Below, piece by piece: positions 1 to 5,131 of a DNA stretch of 7,077 nucleotides. The stretch lies in contig JAUHYJ010000186.1 in assembly GCA_030425785.1 (NCBI GenBank), positions 1-7,077 of the forward strand, in the 5' to 3' direction. Position 1 is the stretch's first letter. Every line of letters begins with the position of its first letter. Both the position numbers and the translations under genes were made by a program. The notes beneath the pieces were generated by a model. The model made no database searches. It was not told the origin of the DNA and saw nothing but the letters and a program-made list of their open reading frames with translations. Source of the DNA: Acidimicrobiia bacterium. Lineage in GTDB: Bacteria > Actinomycetota > Acidimicrobiia > Acidimicrobiales > Ilumatobacteraceae.

Positions 1-30
1 CTCGACCTGCCGTCGGACCCGACGGGCTGA
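1..30 (+). CDS. Possible 3' end of an upstream gene (partial)
   Basis: Nine codons followed by TGA at 28-30 read LDLPSDPTG in the first frame. Every codon ends in G or C, as expected for a true reading frame in this genome, and the stop lies 43 bases before the next start. This is too short to identify a family. Another frame is also open here, so the call is tentative; the sequence to the left of the window would settle it. Confidence 0.3.
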   Translation, partial: LDLPSDPTG

Positions 31-61
31 CCCGACTGGCCGGCGCGGGATCCGGCTGCGG

Positions 62-67
62 TACCGT
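62..67 (+). promoter_or_regulatory. Candidate -10 box for a leaderless GNAT transcript
   Basis: TACCGT fits the actinobacterial -10 pattern TANNNT. It ends six bases before the GTG at 74, so transcription would begin at or next to the start codon. No Shine-Dalgarno sequence precedes that GTG, which agrees with a leaderless mRNA. I see no convincing -35 box at the usual spacing. A six-base degenerate match can occur by chance. Confidence 0.3.
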
Positions 68-73
68 CGGCCC

Positions 74-658
74 GTGGTGACGATCCGAGCGGCGACCGAG
101 CGTGACATCCCGGTACTGGCGCGCACCTATGCGCGCGCCTTCGCCGACGACCCGGTGATGCGCTGGCTCGTCCCCGACGACGACGAGTACGCGGCGTCGG
201 GCGAGCGGTTGTTCGCCGGCCCCGCCCGCCGGTTCCTCGCCCAGGAGGCCCTGTGGTGCACCGACGACGGCGTCGCCGTCGCGGGGTGGAACCTGCCCGG
301 CCGCCCCGAGATCGAGCTCGACCAGCCCGACCCGATCGAGCACCCCGAGTGGCGCATCGAGCGCTTCGTCGCGCTCTCGGCCCGAATGGCCGAGCACGCC
401 CCTCCGGACGAGCACTGGCACCTGAACATCCTCGGCACGCACCCGGACTGGCAGCGTCAGGGGCTCGGTGCGGCGCTGATGGCACACACCTTCGCGATCG
501 CCGACGCTGCCGGCTTGCCCTGCTACCTCGAGACCGAGACGCCCGAGAACGTCGCCTACTACCGGCGCCACGGGTTCGAGGTCCGCAGCGAGTGGGACGT
601 CAGCGTCCCCGGTGCCCCCGGCCCGCACATGTGGGGCATGCTCCGCCCCGCCGTCTGA
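74..658 (+). CDS. GNAT family N-acetyltransferase
   Basis: A 194-residue protein, the usual length for a single-domain GNAT enzyme, which moves an acetyl group from acetyl-CoA to an amine. It opens with the typical first strand and helix (MVTIRAATERDIPVLARTYA). The acetyl-CoA pyrophosphate-binding motif A is around 117-136, with Q127-R-Q-G130-L-G132. It is followed by the late GNAT elements, a LPCYLET strand near 148-154 and a NVAYYRRHGFEV helix and strand near 159-170. The substrate cannot be inferred. The start is GTG at 74, with a second GTG directly after it. There is no clear ribosome site, and a TANNNT box six bases upstream suggests a leaderless message. The gene converges on the FAH gene with only three bases between stop codons. 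The family is certain, the role unknown. Confidence 0.9.
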   Translation: MVTIRAATERDIPVLARTYARAFADDPVMRWLVPDDDEYAASGERLFAGPARRFLAQEALWCTDDGVAVAGWNLPGRPEIELDQPDPIEHPEWRIERFVALSARMAEHAPPDEHWHLNILGTHPDWQRQGLGAALMAHTFAIADAAGLPCYLETETPENVAYYRRHGFEVRSEWDVSVPGAPGPHMWGMLRPAV

Positions 659-668
659 TCGTCAGACG
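652..668. terminator. Perfect palindrome spanning two converging stop codons, possible bidirectional terminator
   Basis: CGTCTGA, a three-base TCG loop, then TCAGACG form a perfect 7-bp inverted repeat. The TGA of the + strand acetyltransferase (656-658) and the TGA of the minus-strand FAH gene (664-662) are the innermost pairs of the two arms. The hairpin reads the same from both directions, which suits a shared terminator between convergent genes. There is no T-tract on either side and the stem is short, so termination strength is uncertain. Confidence 0.45.
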
Positions 669-1486
669 CAGCGGTTGCGGCACTCGCCGACGCCCTCGAT
701 GCGGGTGACGACGGTCTGGCCGCGCCGGATGAAGACCTTCGGGTCGCGGGCGTGGCCCACGCCCGATGGCGTGCCGGTCACGATCAGGTCACCCGGCACG
801 AGCGTGATGAACGTCGAGATGTACTCGATCAGCGCGACCGGACCGAAGCACAGCTCCTTGGTGTTCGACGACTGCATCACCTGGTCGTCGACGATGCACT
901 CGATCGGGAACTCGGCGGTCGCGTCGCCGGGATCGGCCACGACCAGGTGCGGCCCGACCGGCGTCGACCCCTCCCACGCCTTGCCCGGCATGAACTGGGT
1001 CGTGTGGTACTGGAAGTCGCGGATCGAGATGTCGTTGACGACGGTCCAGCCGGCGATCGCCGCTGCAGCGTCGTCGCCGCGGGCCCGGCGCACCGATCGA
1101 CCGATCACGATGCCGAGCTCGGCCTCCCAGTCGACATCGGTCGACTCGTCGTCGTGGGGCATCGGGATGTCGTCGTACGCACCCGTCAGCGACCGGGCGT
1201 ACTTCGGGAACAGCGTCGGGTACTCGGGTGGGGTTCGGCCGGTCTCGGCGATGTGGTCGAGGTAGTTCAACCCCACGCAGATCACCTTCTCCGGATGCGT
1301 GACGAGCGTCGCGTAGTCGAGATGGTCGACGTCGTGGCGCGGCCCGTCGGCGCGTGCTGCGTCGGCGCGCCAGGTCGGGTCGCGGAGCAGCTCGCCGACG
1401 TCGGCGTGGCCGGTCTCGACCGCGGCATCGTCGTCGACCCGCACGCAGCGGGTCTCGCCGTCGACTCGGATCGTGGCCAGTCGCAT
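662..1486 (-). CDS. Fumarylacetoacetate hydrolase (FAH) family protein
   Basis: A 274-residue member of the FAH superfamily. Enzymes with this fold use Mg2+ or Mn2+ to hydrolyse, decarboxylate or hydrate acylpyruvates and related diketo acids, often late in aromatic catabolism. A non-conserved N-terminal region (about 1-65) precedes the catalytic core. The core shows VGLNYLDHIAETG near 71-83, the metal ligands E121 and E123 in DWEAELGIVIG, D152 in VVNDISIRD, GKAWEGSTPVGP near 168-179 and the GDLIVTGTPSGVG signature near 232-244. ATG at 1486 is preferred over the in-frame GTG at 1495, because GAGG lies eight bases before the ATG and would overlap the GTG. That GAGG overlaps the stop of the amidohydrolase upstream, which suggests translational coupling. 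The exact substrate is unknown; 2-hydroxyhepta-2,4-diene-1,7-dioate isomerase is a common automatic label but is not proved here. Confidence 0.93.
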   Translation of the reverse strand: MRLATIRVDGETRCVRVDDDAAVETGHADVGELLRDPTWRADAARADGPRHDVDHLDYATLVTHPEKVICVGLNYLDHIAETGRTPPEYPTLFPKYARSLTGAYDDIPMPHDDESTDVDWEAELGIVIGRSVRRARGDDAAAAIAGWTVVNDISIRDFQYHTTQFMPGKAWEGSTPVGPHLVVADPGDATAEFPIECIVDDQVMQSSNTKELCFGPVALIEYISTFITLVPGDLIVTGTPSGVGHARDPKVFIRRGQTVVTRIEGVGECRNRCV

Positions 1487-1494
1487 CGCGGCCA

Positions 1495-1498
1495 CCTC
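1495..1498 (-). promoter_or_regulatory. Ribosome binding site of the FAH gene
   Basis: On the minus strand GAGG lies eight bases before the ATG at 1486 and overlaps the TGA of the preceding amidohydrolase gene. It decides the FAH start in favour of the ATG over the GTG three codons upstream, and implies that ribosomes finishing the first gene can start the second. Confidence 0.6.
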
Positions 1499-2375
1499 AG
1501 ATCAGCCCCAGCAGCTTGGCGGCGTTCGTCTTCATCACCTTCGGTCGCACCTCGTCCTTGATCGGCAGGTTGTCGAAGTCGGAGATCCAGCGGTCGGGGG
1601 TGATGAGCGGGAAGTCCGACCCGAAGAGCATCTTGTTCTGCAACAGCGTGTTCGTGTAGCGGACGAGGATGTCCGGGAAGTACTTCGGCGACCACCCGGA
1701 CAGGTCGATGTAGACGTCCTGCTTGTGCGTCGCGACCGACAACGCTTCTTCCTGCCACGGGAACGACGGATGGGCCAGGATGATCTTGAGCCCGGGGAAG
1801 TCGGCTGCCACGTCGTCGATCAGCATCGGGTTCGAGTACTTCAGCTTGATGCCGCCGCCGCCCGGCAGCGCGGCGCCGATGCCGGTCTGGCCGGTGTGGA
1901 ACAGTGCGATCTTGCCGTGCTCCGCGATCGCCTCGTAGATCGGGTAGAACGCGTGGTCGTCCGGCGAGAAGGCCTGCACCGACGGGTGGAACTTGAAGCC
2001 CTTCACGTCATAGGTGTAGACGAGCCGGTGGATCTCGTTGACCGCGTGGCGGCCCATGTGCGGATCGACCGACCCGAAGGCGATCAGCGCGTCGGGGTTG
2101 TCGGCGGCGGCCTGCGCGATCTCGTCGTTCGGCACGGGTGGCACGCCCATCGCCGTCGTCGCGTCGACGGTGAACACGACCGCCATCATCTTGCGCTCGC
2201 GGTAGTAGTCGGCCATCTCGCTCGCCGGCGGGCGATGTGTGTGCGTCGATGCGAAGTACCGATCGGCGGCTTCCTGGAGCTCGGGGGAGAGCGCACCGCA
2301 GCCGGTCGCCTCCGACACCTCGGCGTGGGTGTGCACGTCGATGGCGACCAGGTCGTCGATGTCGATCGAAGTCAT
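1497..2375 (-). CDS. Amidohydrolase family (COG2159, amidohydrolase 2) metal-dependent hydrolase or decarboxylase
   Basis: A 292-residue TIM-barrel amidohydrolase. It carries the metal-binding HxH at H15 and H17 (AIDVHTH), GFKFHP at 126-131, H160 in LFHTGQTG, H202 in ILAHPSFPW and the late catalytic D254 in FGSDFPL. This is the layout of the ACMSD, gamma-resorcylate decarboxylase and oxalomesaconate hydratase group. From memory, the central FHTGQTGIGA and DLSGWSPKYFP stretches resemble proteins labelled 4-hydroxyphenyl-beta-ketoacyl-CoA hydrolase (CouO-like), which cleave beta-ketoacyl-CoA in hydroxycinnamate degradation. That assignment is a hypothesis. I start it at the ATG at 2375 because the domain begins only about ten residues later; the upstream extension to a TTG at 2447 looks non-coding. 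No Shine-Dalgarno precedes this ATG, and a weak -10-like CACGAT six bases upstream allows a leaderless message. It is the first gene of an operon with the FAH gene. Confidence 0.92.
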   Translation of the reverse strand: MTSIDIDDLVAIDVHTHAEVSEATGCGALSPELQEAADRYFASTHTHRPPASEMADYYRERKMMAVVFTVDATTAMGVPPVPNDEIAQAAADNPDALIAFGSVDPHMGRHAVNEIHRLVYTYDVKGFKFHPSVQAFSPDDHAFYPIYEAIAEHGKIALFHTGQTGIGAALPGGGGIKLKYSNPMLIDDVAADFPGLKIILAHPSFPWQEEALSVATHKQDVYIDLSGWSPKYFPDILVRYTNTLLQNKMLFGSDFPLITPDRWISDFDNLPIKDEVRPKVMKTNAAKLLGLI

Positions 2376-2394
2376 GTGCCGATCGTGGCAGATG
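2373..2394. promoter_or_regulatory. Inverted repeat over the amidohydrolase start, candidate operator
   Basis: CATGTGCC and GGCAGATG are 8-base arms separated by six bases (GATCGT), with one mismatch between the arms. The repeat covers the amidohydrolase start codon and its weak -10-like box (2387-2382, minus strand), in the gap between divergently transcribed genes. A dimeric repressor bound here would block the minus-strand operon and could also affect the transporter promoter. No regulator gene is adjacent, and the pairing could instead form a hairpin at the start of the mRNA. Confidence 0.3.
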
Positions 2395-2445
2395 ACCACC
2401 GCCGTCGGGTAGCCCGCCGTTCCACCGTCGCCGACACCCGCGTGC

Positions 2446-2450
2446 AAGGA
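2446..2450 (+). promoter_or_regulatory. Ribosome binding site of the TauE/SafE gene
   Basis: AAGGA ends eight bases before the ATG at 2459. It would overlap the alternative ATG at 2450, so it selects the second ATG as the start. Confidence 0.6.
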
Positions 2451-2458
2451 TGCGCCCG

Positions 2459-3214
2459 ATGGAGTGGTGGGAAGCGGTGCTGCTGGTCGTCGGCGGTGCC
2501 GCCGCCGGGCTCATCAACGCCGTCGCCGGTGGCGGGTCGTCGCTGACCGTGCCGCTCCTGGTGCTCGCCGGGGTGCCCGGGAACGACGCCAACGGCTCGA
2601 ACCGGGTCGGCATCCTCACCTCGAACGCAGCCGCCGCGACGGCGTTCCGGCGGCTCGGGGTGCGCGGTCTGTCGAAGGCCGGACCCGTGCTCGGGCCGAT
2701 CATCGTCGGCTCCCTGATCGGTGCGTTCGGCATCACCCGGCTCACCGACGACGCGTTCGAGCGCGTGTTCGGCATCGTGATGCTGCCGATCATCTTCCTG
2801 TCGATCCGCAAGCCCAAGCCGCGGCTCGACGCCGAGCCCTGGAGCACGCCGGTCACCGTCGCGGTCTTCACGGCGGTGGGTCTCTACGGCGGCGCGGTGC
2901 AGGCCGGCGTCGGGCTCGTCATGCTCGCGGCGCTCACCCGCGCCGGCTACGACCTCGTCACCGCCAACAACATCAAGGTCGTCGCCAACCTCACGCTGAC
3001 GGCCGTCGTCCTGCCGATCTTCATCGTGCAGGGCAAGGTCGACTGGGTCCCCGCGTTGATCCTCGCGGCCGGGCTCACGGCGGGCGGCTGGATCGGCGCG
3101 CACGCCGCGGTCAAGGGCGGCGAACGCTTCATCCGTGCCGGCATGGTCGTCGCCGCGCTCCTGCTCGCGAGCAAGCTGCTCGGCATCTGGGACTGGGTCG
3201 CCGACCGGTTCTGA
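2459..3214 (+). CDS. TauE/SafE (TSUP) family membrane transporter
   Basis: A 251-residue polytopic membrane protein of the TSUP (formerly DUF81) family, whose studied members move sulfite, sulfonates or other organic anions across the cytoplasmic membrane. Both halves of the internally duplicated fold show family motifs: GLINAVAGGGSSLTVPLL near 17-34 with ANGSNRVG near 44-51, and GLYGGAVQAGVGLVML near 141-156 with DLVTANNIKVVANL near 165-178. Hydrophobic segments lie near 6-23, 28-38, 75-92, 102-115, 131-158, 174-190, 196-214 and 227-243. A charged cytosolic-type stretch (RKPKPRLDAEP) near 117-127 separates the halves. The start is chosen from the AAGGA site. The gene diverges from the amidohydrolase operon and is followed after 47 bases by a thioesterase. 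The transported substrate is unknown; the neighbours point to an organic acid. Confidence 0.92.
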   Translation: MEWWEAVLLVVGGAAAGLINAVAGGGSSLTVPLLVLAGVPGNDANGSNRVGILTSNAAAATAFRRLGVRGLSKAGPVLGPIIVGSLIGAFGITRLTDDAFERVFGIVMLPIIFLSIRKPKPRLDAEPWSTPVTVAVFTAVGLYGGAVQAGVGLVMLAALTRAGYDLVTANNIKVVANLTLTAVVLPIFIVQGKVDWVPALILAAGLTAGGWIGAHAAVKGGERFIRAGMVVAALLLASKLLGIWDWVADRF

Positions 3215-3218
3215 CGCC

Positions 3219-3224
3219 TACGAT
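3219..3224 (+). promoter_or_regulatory. Weak candidate -10 box ahead of the thioesterase gene
   Basis: TACGAT matches TANNNT just after the transporter stop codon and would give a 5' leader of about 30 bases before the ATG at 3262. No -35 match is visible at normal spacing. Cotranscription with the transporter is equally likely. Confidence 0.2.
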
Positions 3225-3261
3225 CCGCCACGGCCCCACGACCGCGAACCGGAACCGAGCG

Positions 3262-3726
3262 ATGACCGAGACGAACCCCGACGACCCGACCAACGGCGCG
3301 ACAACCGCCGGCGCGACGCTGGCCGAGCGGATCATGGCCCAGTTCGACGCCGGCGGGGCCGGGCTGATGCGCGAGATGGGCCTCCGCATCGTCGCCGCGG
3401 AGCCCGGCCGGGTGCGCTTCGTGCTCCCGGTCGCCGAGCGGCTCACCCACAGCGGGGGCGTGCTCTGCGGTCAGGCGATCATGGCCTGCATGGACACGGG
3501 CATGGTGTTCGCGATGATGTCGCTCACCGACGGTGACATGCAGCCGTTCACCACCGTCGAGTTGAAGACGACGTTCGAGCGTGGCGTGCCCGCCGACGTC
3601 GGCGAGGTCGAGTTCGAGGCGTACGTCGCGAAGCCGGGCAAGACCCTGGTCTTCGGCCACATCGATCTGCTCCTGCCCGACGGGCGCCGGGCCGCGACGG
3701 CCACCACCACCTACATGTGGCTGTGA
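3262..3726 (+). CDS. PaaI-type hotdog-fold thioesterase
   Basis: A 154-residue protein with one hotdog domain, probably a cytosolic acyl-CoA thioesterase. After a hydrophilic lead of about 20 residues, the central helix region reads LTHSGGVLCGQAIMACMDTG (61-80). H63, G65, G66 and D78 match the PaaI/YigI pattern in which an Asp or Glu on the helix activates water. The strand TTVELKTTFERG (97-108) and the closing strand RRAATATTTYMW (142-153) complete the fold. The frame stays open far upstream through the transporter gene, so the start is inferred. The ATG at 3262 is the first after the transporter stop, has a weak GGA seven to eight bases upstream, and gives normal family length. Lying behind the transporter, it may release acyl-CoA intermediates of the same pathway. 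The family assignment is secure; the substrate is not known. Confidence 0.9.
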   Translation: MTETNPDDPTNGATTAGATLAERIMAQFDAGGAGLMREMGLRIVAAEPGRVRFVLPVAERLTHSGGVLCGQAIMACMDTGMVFAMMSLTDGDMQPFTTVELKTTFERGVPADVGEVEFEAYVAKPGKTLVFGHIDLLLPDGRRAATATTTYMWL

Positions 3727-3740
3727 CGACGAAGCGCTGA

Positions 3741-3762
3741 CGCCGGGATCAGGGCGCCGGCG
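3741..3762. terminator. Weak hairpin between two converging genes
   Basis: CGCCGG at 3741-3746 pairs with CCGGCG at 3757-3762 across a ten-base loop. It lies just past the thioesterase stop and includes the stop codon of the minus-strand gene at 3751-3749. A bidirectional terminator is plausible by position. The stem is only 6 bp, there is no T-tract, and such GC pairings are common in this sequence. Confidence 0.25.
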
Positions 3763-4597
3763 GAGGGACGGGTGGCAGCCCGACCGCGACCGTGTCGCCC
3801 TCGTCGTCGATCGCTGGTTCCGACGACGGTGCCGGGGGCACCGGTGGCGGCCCGACCGCGACCGCATTGCCGTCGTCGTCGACACCGGGCGGGATCGGCG
3901 GGAGCCCGACGGCGACGGTGTTCCCCCCGTCGTCGATCGCCGGTGCCGACCACGGTGCGTCGACGCTCGGGGGCTCGTCGACCTGCTCGGGCGGATCGAT
4001 CGTCTCGGCGATGCGCGGTGCGTCGTCCGTCGCGTCGGCCACCTCGGACGTCAGCGCGGGCGCGTCGGTGATCGGGTCGCCGCCGACGCCGGGCGCACCG
4101 TCGACCGTTGCGATCGTCGGCCGACGGCCGGACGGCACCGACGGGCCGACCACCGGCGCGTGCCGCGACGCGCGCGACACCGCGGCCGGGCCGGCCAGCA
4201 CATCGTCATGGATCACGACGATCGGCAGCTCGTCCGACATGGCCTCGTCCGTCGCGGCCGCCGGTGACGAGATCGTGATCAGGCTGGCGCCGGTGGCCAG
4301 GATCGCGAGCATCGTCGCTCGCTGCCGGCCGGTGGCGCCCATCAGGTCGGCGAGCCGGGCGAGCACCTGATCCTCGGTCCAGCCGAGGTGCTCGGCCAGC
4401 GTCACGATGTCGGCGCGACGGAGTGCGATGTGGCGGCCGCGCCGCTGGCTGCGGACCCGCCGGATCAGGCGGAGGTACTGTCGGAGCAGCGCCTCGGGGT
4501 CGTCCTTGCGCACGTGTGTCGCGCGAGCCCCCGTCGCGATCCGATCATCCGTGATGACGATCGGTCGGCGGTTGTTGGGCATCATCTGATCGTTCAC
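3749..4597 (-). CDS. Unrecognised protein: HTH-like N-terminus, one hydrophobic segment, Pro-rich repeat tail
   Basis: About 282 residues; I do not recognise the family. Residues 30-95 are basic and helical, with LRRADIVTLAEHLGWTEDQV near 59-78 resembling a helix-turn-helix, followed by RLADLMGATGRQR. A hydrophobic stretch near 96-112 ends in SPAAA, which could be a single membrane span or a signal-peptidase-like site. The remaining 165 residues are acidic, low-complexity and rich in Pro and Val. They close with three repeats (219-235, 238-253, 261-277) built on DD-G-x-x-VAVG-x-PP. This predicts a cytosolic N-terminus and an exported tail, broadly like RodZ (HTH, span, outer domain), but no sequence relationship is shown. 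The start is uncertain. GTG at 4597 has GGGGA seven bases upstream; GTG at 4603 and ATGs at 4585 and 4582 are alternatives. The gene lies 84 bases after the YpeA-like gene, beyond a strong hairpin. Confidence 0.7.
   Translation of the reverse strand: MNDQMMPNNRRPIVITDDRIATGARATHVRKDDPEALLRQYLRLIRRVRSQRRGRHIALRRADIVTLAEHLGWTEDQVLARLADLMGATGRQRATMLAILATGASLITISSPAAATDEAMSDELPIVVIHDDVLAGPAAVSRASRHAPVVGPSVPSGRRPTIATVDGAPGVGGDPITDAPALTSEVADATDDAPRIAETIDPPEQVDEPPSVDAPWSAPAIDDGGNTVAVGLPPIPPGVDDDGNAVAVGPPPVPPAPSSEPAIDDEGDTVAVGLPPVPPPAP
3771..3943 (-). repeat. Three 47-base imperfect in-frame repeats in the tail of the unknown gene
   Basis: Units at 3771-3817, 3843-3889 and 3897-3943 are each 47 bases and clearly alike, sharing a GCCCGAC core (written on the + strand) followed by a TCGTCG-rich stretch. 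They start 72 and 54 bases apart, both multiples of three, so every copy keeps the minus-strand frame and encodes the DD-G-x-x-VAVG-x-PP unit. The spacers between copies are Pro-rich and differ in length. Confidence 0.8.
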
Positions 4598-4641
4598 GTC
4601 CACGTCCCCGGCGGCAGCATTCCTCGGATGAACATCGGCGT

Positions 4642-4673
4642 GCGCCGACCACGACTTGAACCGTGGCCGGTGC
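4642..4673 (-). terminator. Strong hairpin after the YpeA-like gene, probable terminator
   Basis: Read on the minus strand, GCACCGGCCACG and CGTGGTCGGCGC form a 12-base-pair-long stem with one A-C mismatch and one G-U wobble, around the 8-base loop GTTCAAGT. It begins eight bases past the stop of the acetyltransferase and ends about 39 bases before the first possible start of the next gene. There is no U-tract, as is common for terminators of high-GC actinomycetes. It could separate the smpB unit from the downstream gene or attenuate transcription into it. Confidence 0.5.
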
Positions 4674-4681
4674 GGCGACGT

Positions 4682-5128
4682 TCAGGCCCGATCGTCGTCG
4701 TGCACGAGCCGGCGGCCGAACGAGACGACGTCGTCGCGCTCGTAGCCGATCGCCTCGTAGAACGCGTACGCGCCGGTGTTCGACGTGCGGACCTGGAGGT
4801 TGAGCTTCGGGCAACCGCGGCCCCGCAACAGCGTCTCGGCGGCCTCCATCAGCCGGGCTCCGAGACGCGCACCCCGCTGCGAGGGATCGACCGCCAGGTA
4901 GTTGACCCAGCCGCGGTGGCCGTCGTAGCCCGCCATGACGCTGCCGACGACGCACCCGTCGGCCTCGGCCACCAGCAGGCCCTCGGGGTCGACCGCGAGC
5001 TTCCGGTCGATGTCGAGGTCCGGGTCGTTCCACGGTCGGGTCAGGTCGCAACGCCGCCAGAGCTCGACGAGGCCCGCACGGTCGTCGGAACGGAACGGTC
5101 GGATGTCCGCCCCGCCGGTCGTGTCCAC
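4682..5128 (-). CDS. ypeA: YpeA-like GNAT acetyltransferase
   Basis: A 148-residue single-domain GNAT protein close in length and sequence to E. coli YpeA (about 141 residues). The stretch LWRRCDLTRPWNDPDLDIDR (23-42) matches YpeA's recognisable RCDLLRPWNDPEMDIERK, and MAGYDGHRG (65-73), RGCPKLNLQV (104-113) and a late FYEAIGYERDDVVSFGRRL (123-141) also correspond. Motif A for acetyl-CoA binding is near 78-94. It reads R85-G-A-R88-L-G90, with Arg where many relatives carry the first Gly of the RxxGxG/A pattern. The substrate is not established for the family to my knowledge. The start is GTG at 5128, three bases after the smpB stop, with AAGGG about ten bases upstream inside smpB. Translation is therefore probably coupled to smpB. 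The name rests on remembered similarity. Confidence 0.88.
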   Translation of the reverse strand: MDTTGGADIRPFRSDDRAGLVELWRRCDLTRPWNDPDLDIDRKLAVDPEGLLVAEADGCVVGSVMAGYDGHRGWVNYLAVDPSQRGARLGARLMEAAETLLRGRGCPKLNLQVRTSNTGAYAFYEAIGYERDDVVSFGRRLVHDDDRA

Positions 5129-5131
5129 GGC

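Noticed and set aside
2376..2447. An upstream TTG start giving 24 extra residues on the amidohydrolase
   Set aside because: The extra residues do not look like part of the fold, the family normally begins just before the HxH strand, and TTG is the least favoured start. The extension would also fill the divergent promoter gap.
1473..2546. A 357-codon + strand frame opposite the amidohydrolase
   Set aside because: It is a shadow of a gene with clear catalytic motifs; its product is Arg, Val and Asp rich without domain features.
2464..3261. A long N-terminal extension of the thioesterase frame through the transporter gene
   Set aside because: The extension is an Arg- and Ala-rich shifted-frame product of the transporter coding sequence. 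The hotdog domain and normal family length begin after the ATG at 3262.
3771..3943. A CRISPR-like repeat array
   Set aside because: There are only three imperfect copies, the spacers are unequal (25 and 7 bases), all lie in frame within a coding region, and no cas genes are present. They are protein-coding repeats.
4640..4680. A tRNA-like T-arm on the minus strand (GGTTCAAGTC)
   Set aside because: The five-base stem is out of register for a seven-base T-loop, and no matching acceptor, D-arm or anticodon arm lies at the right distance. The match is explained by the loop of the terminator-like hairpin.
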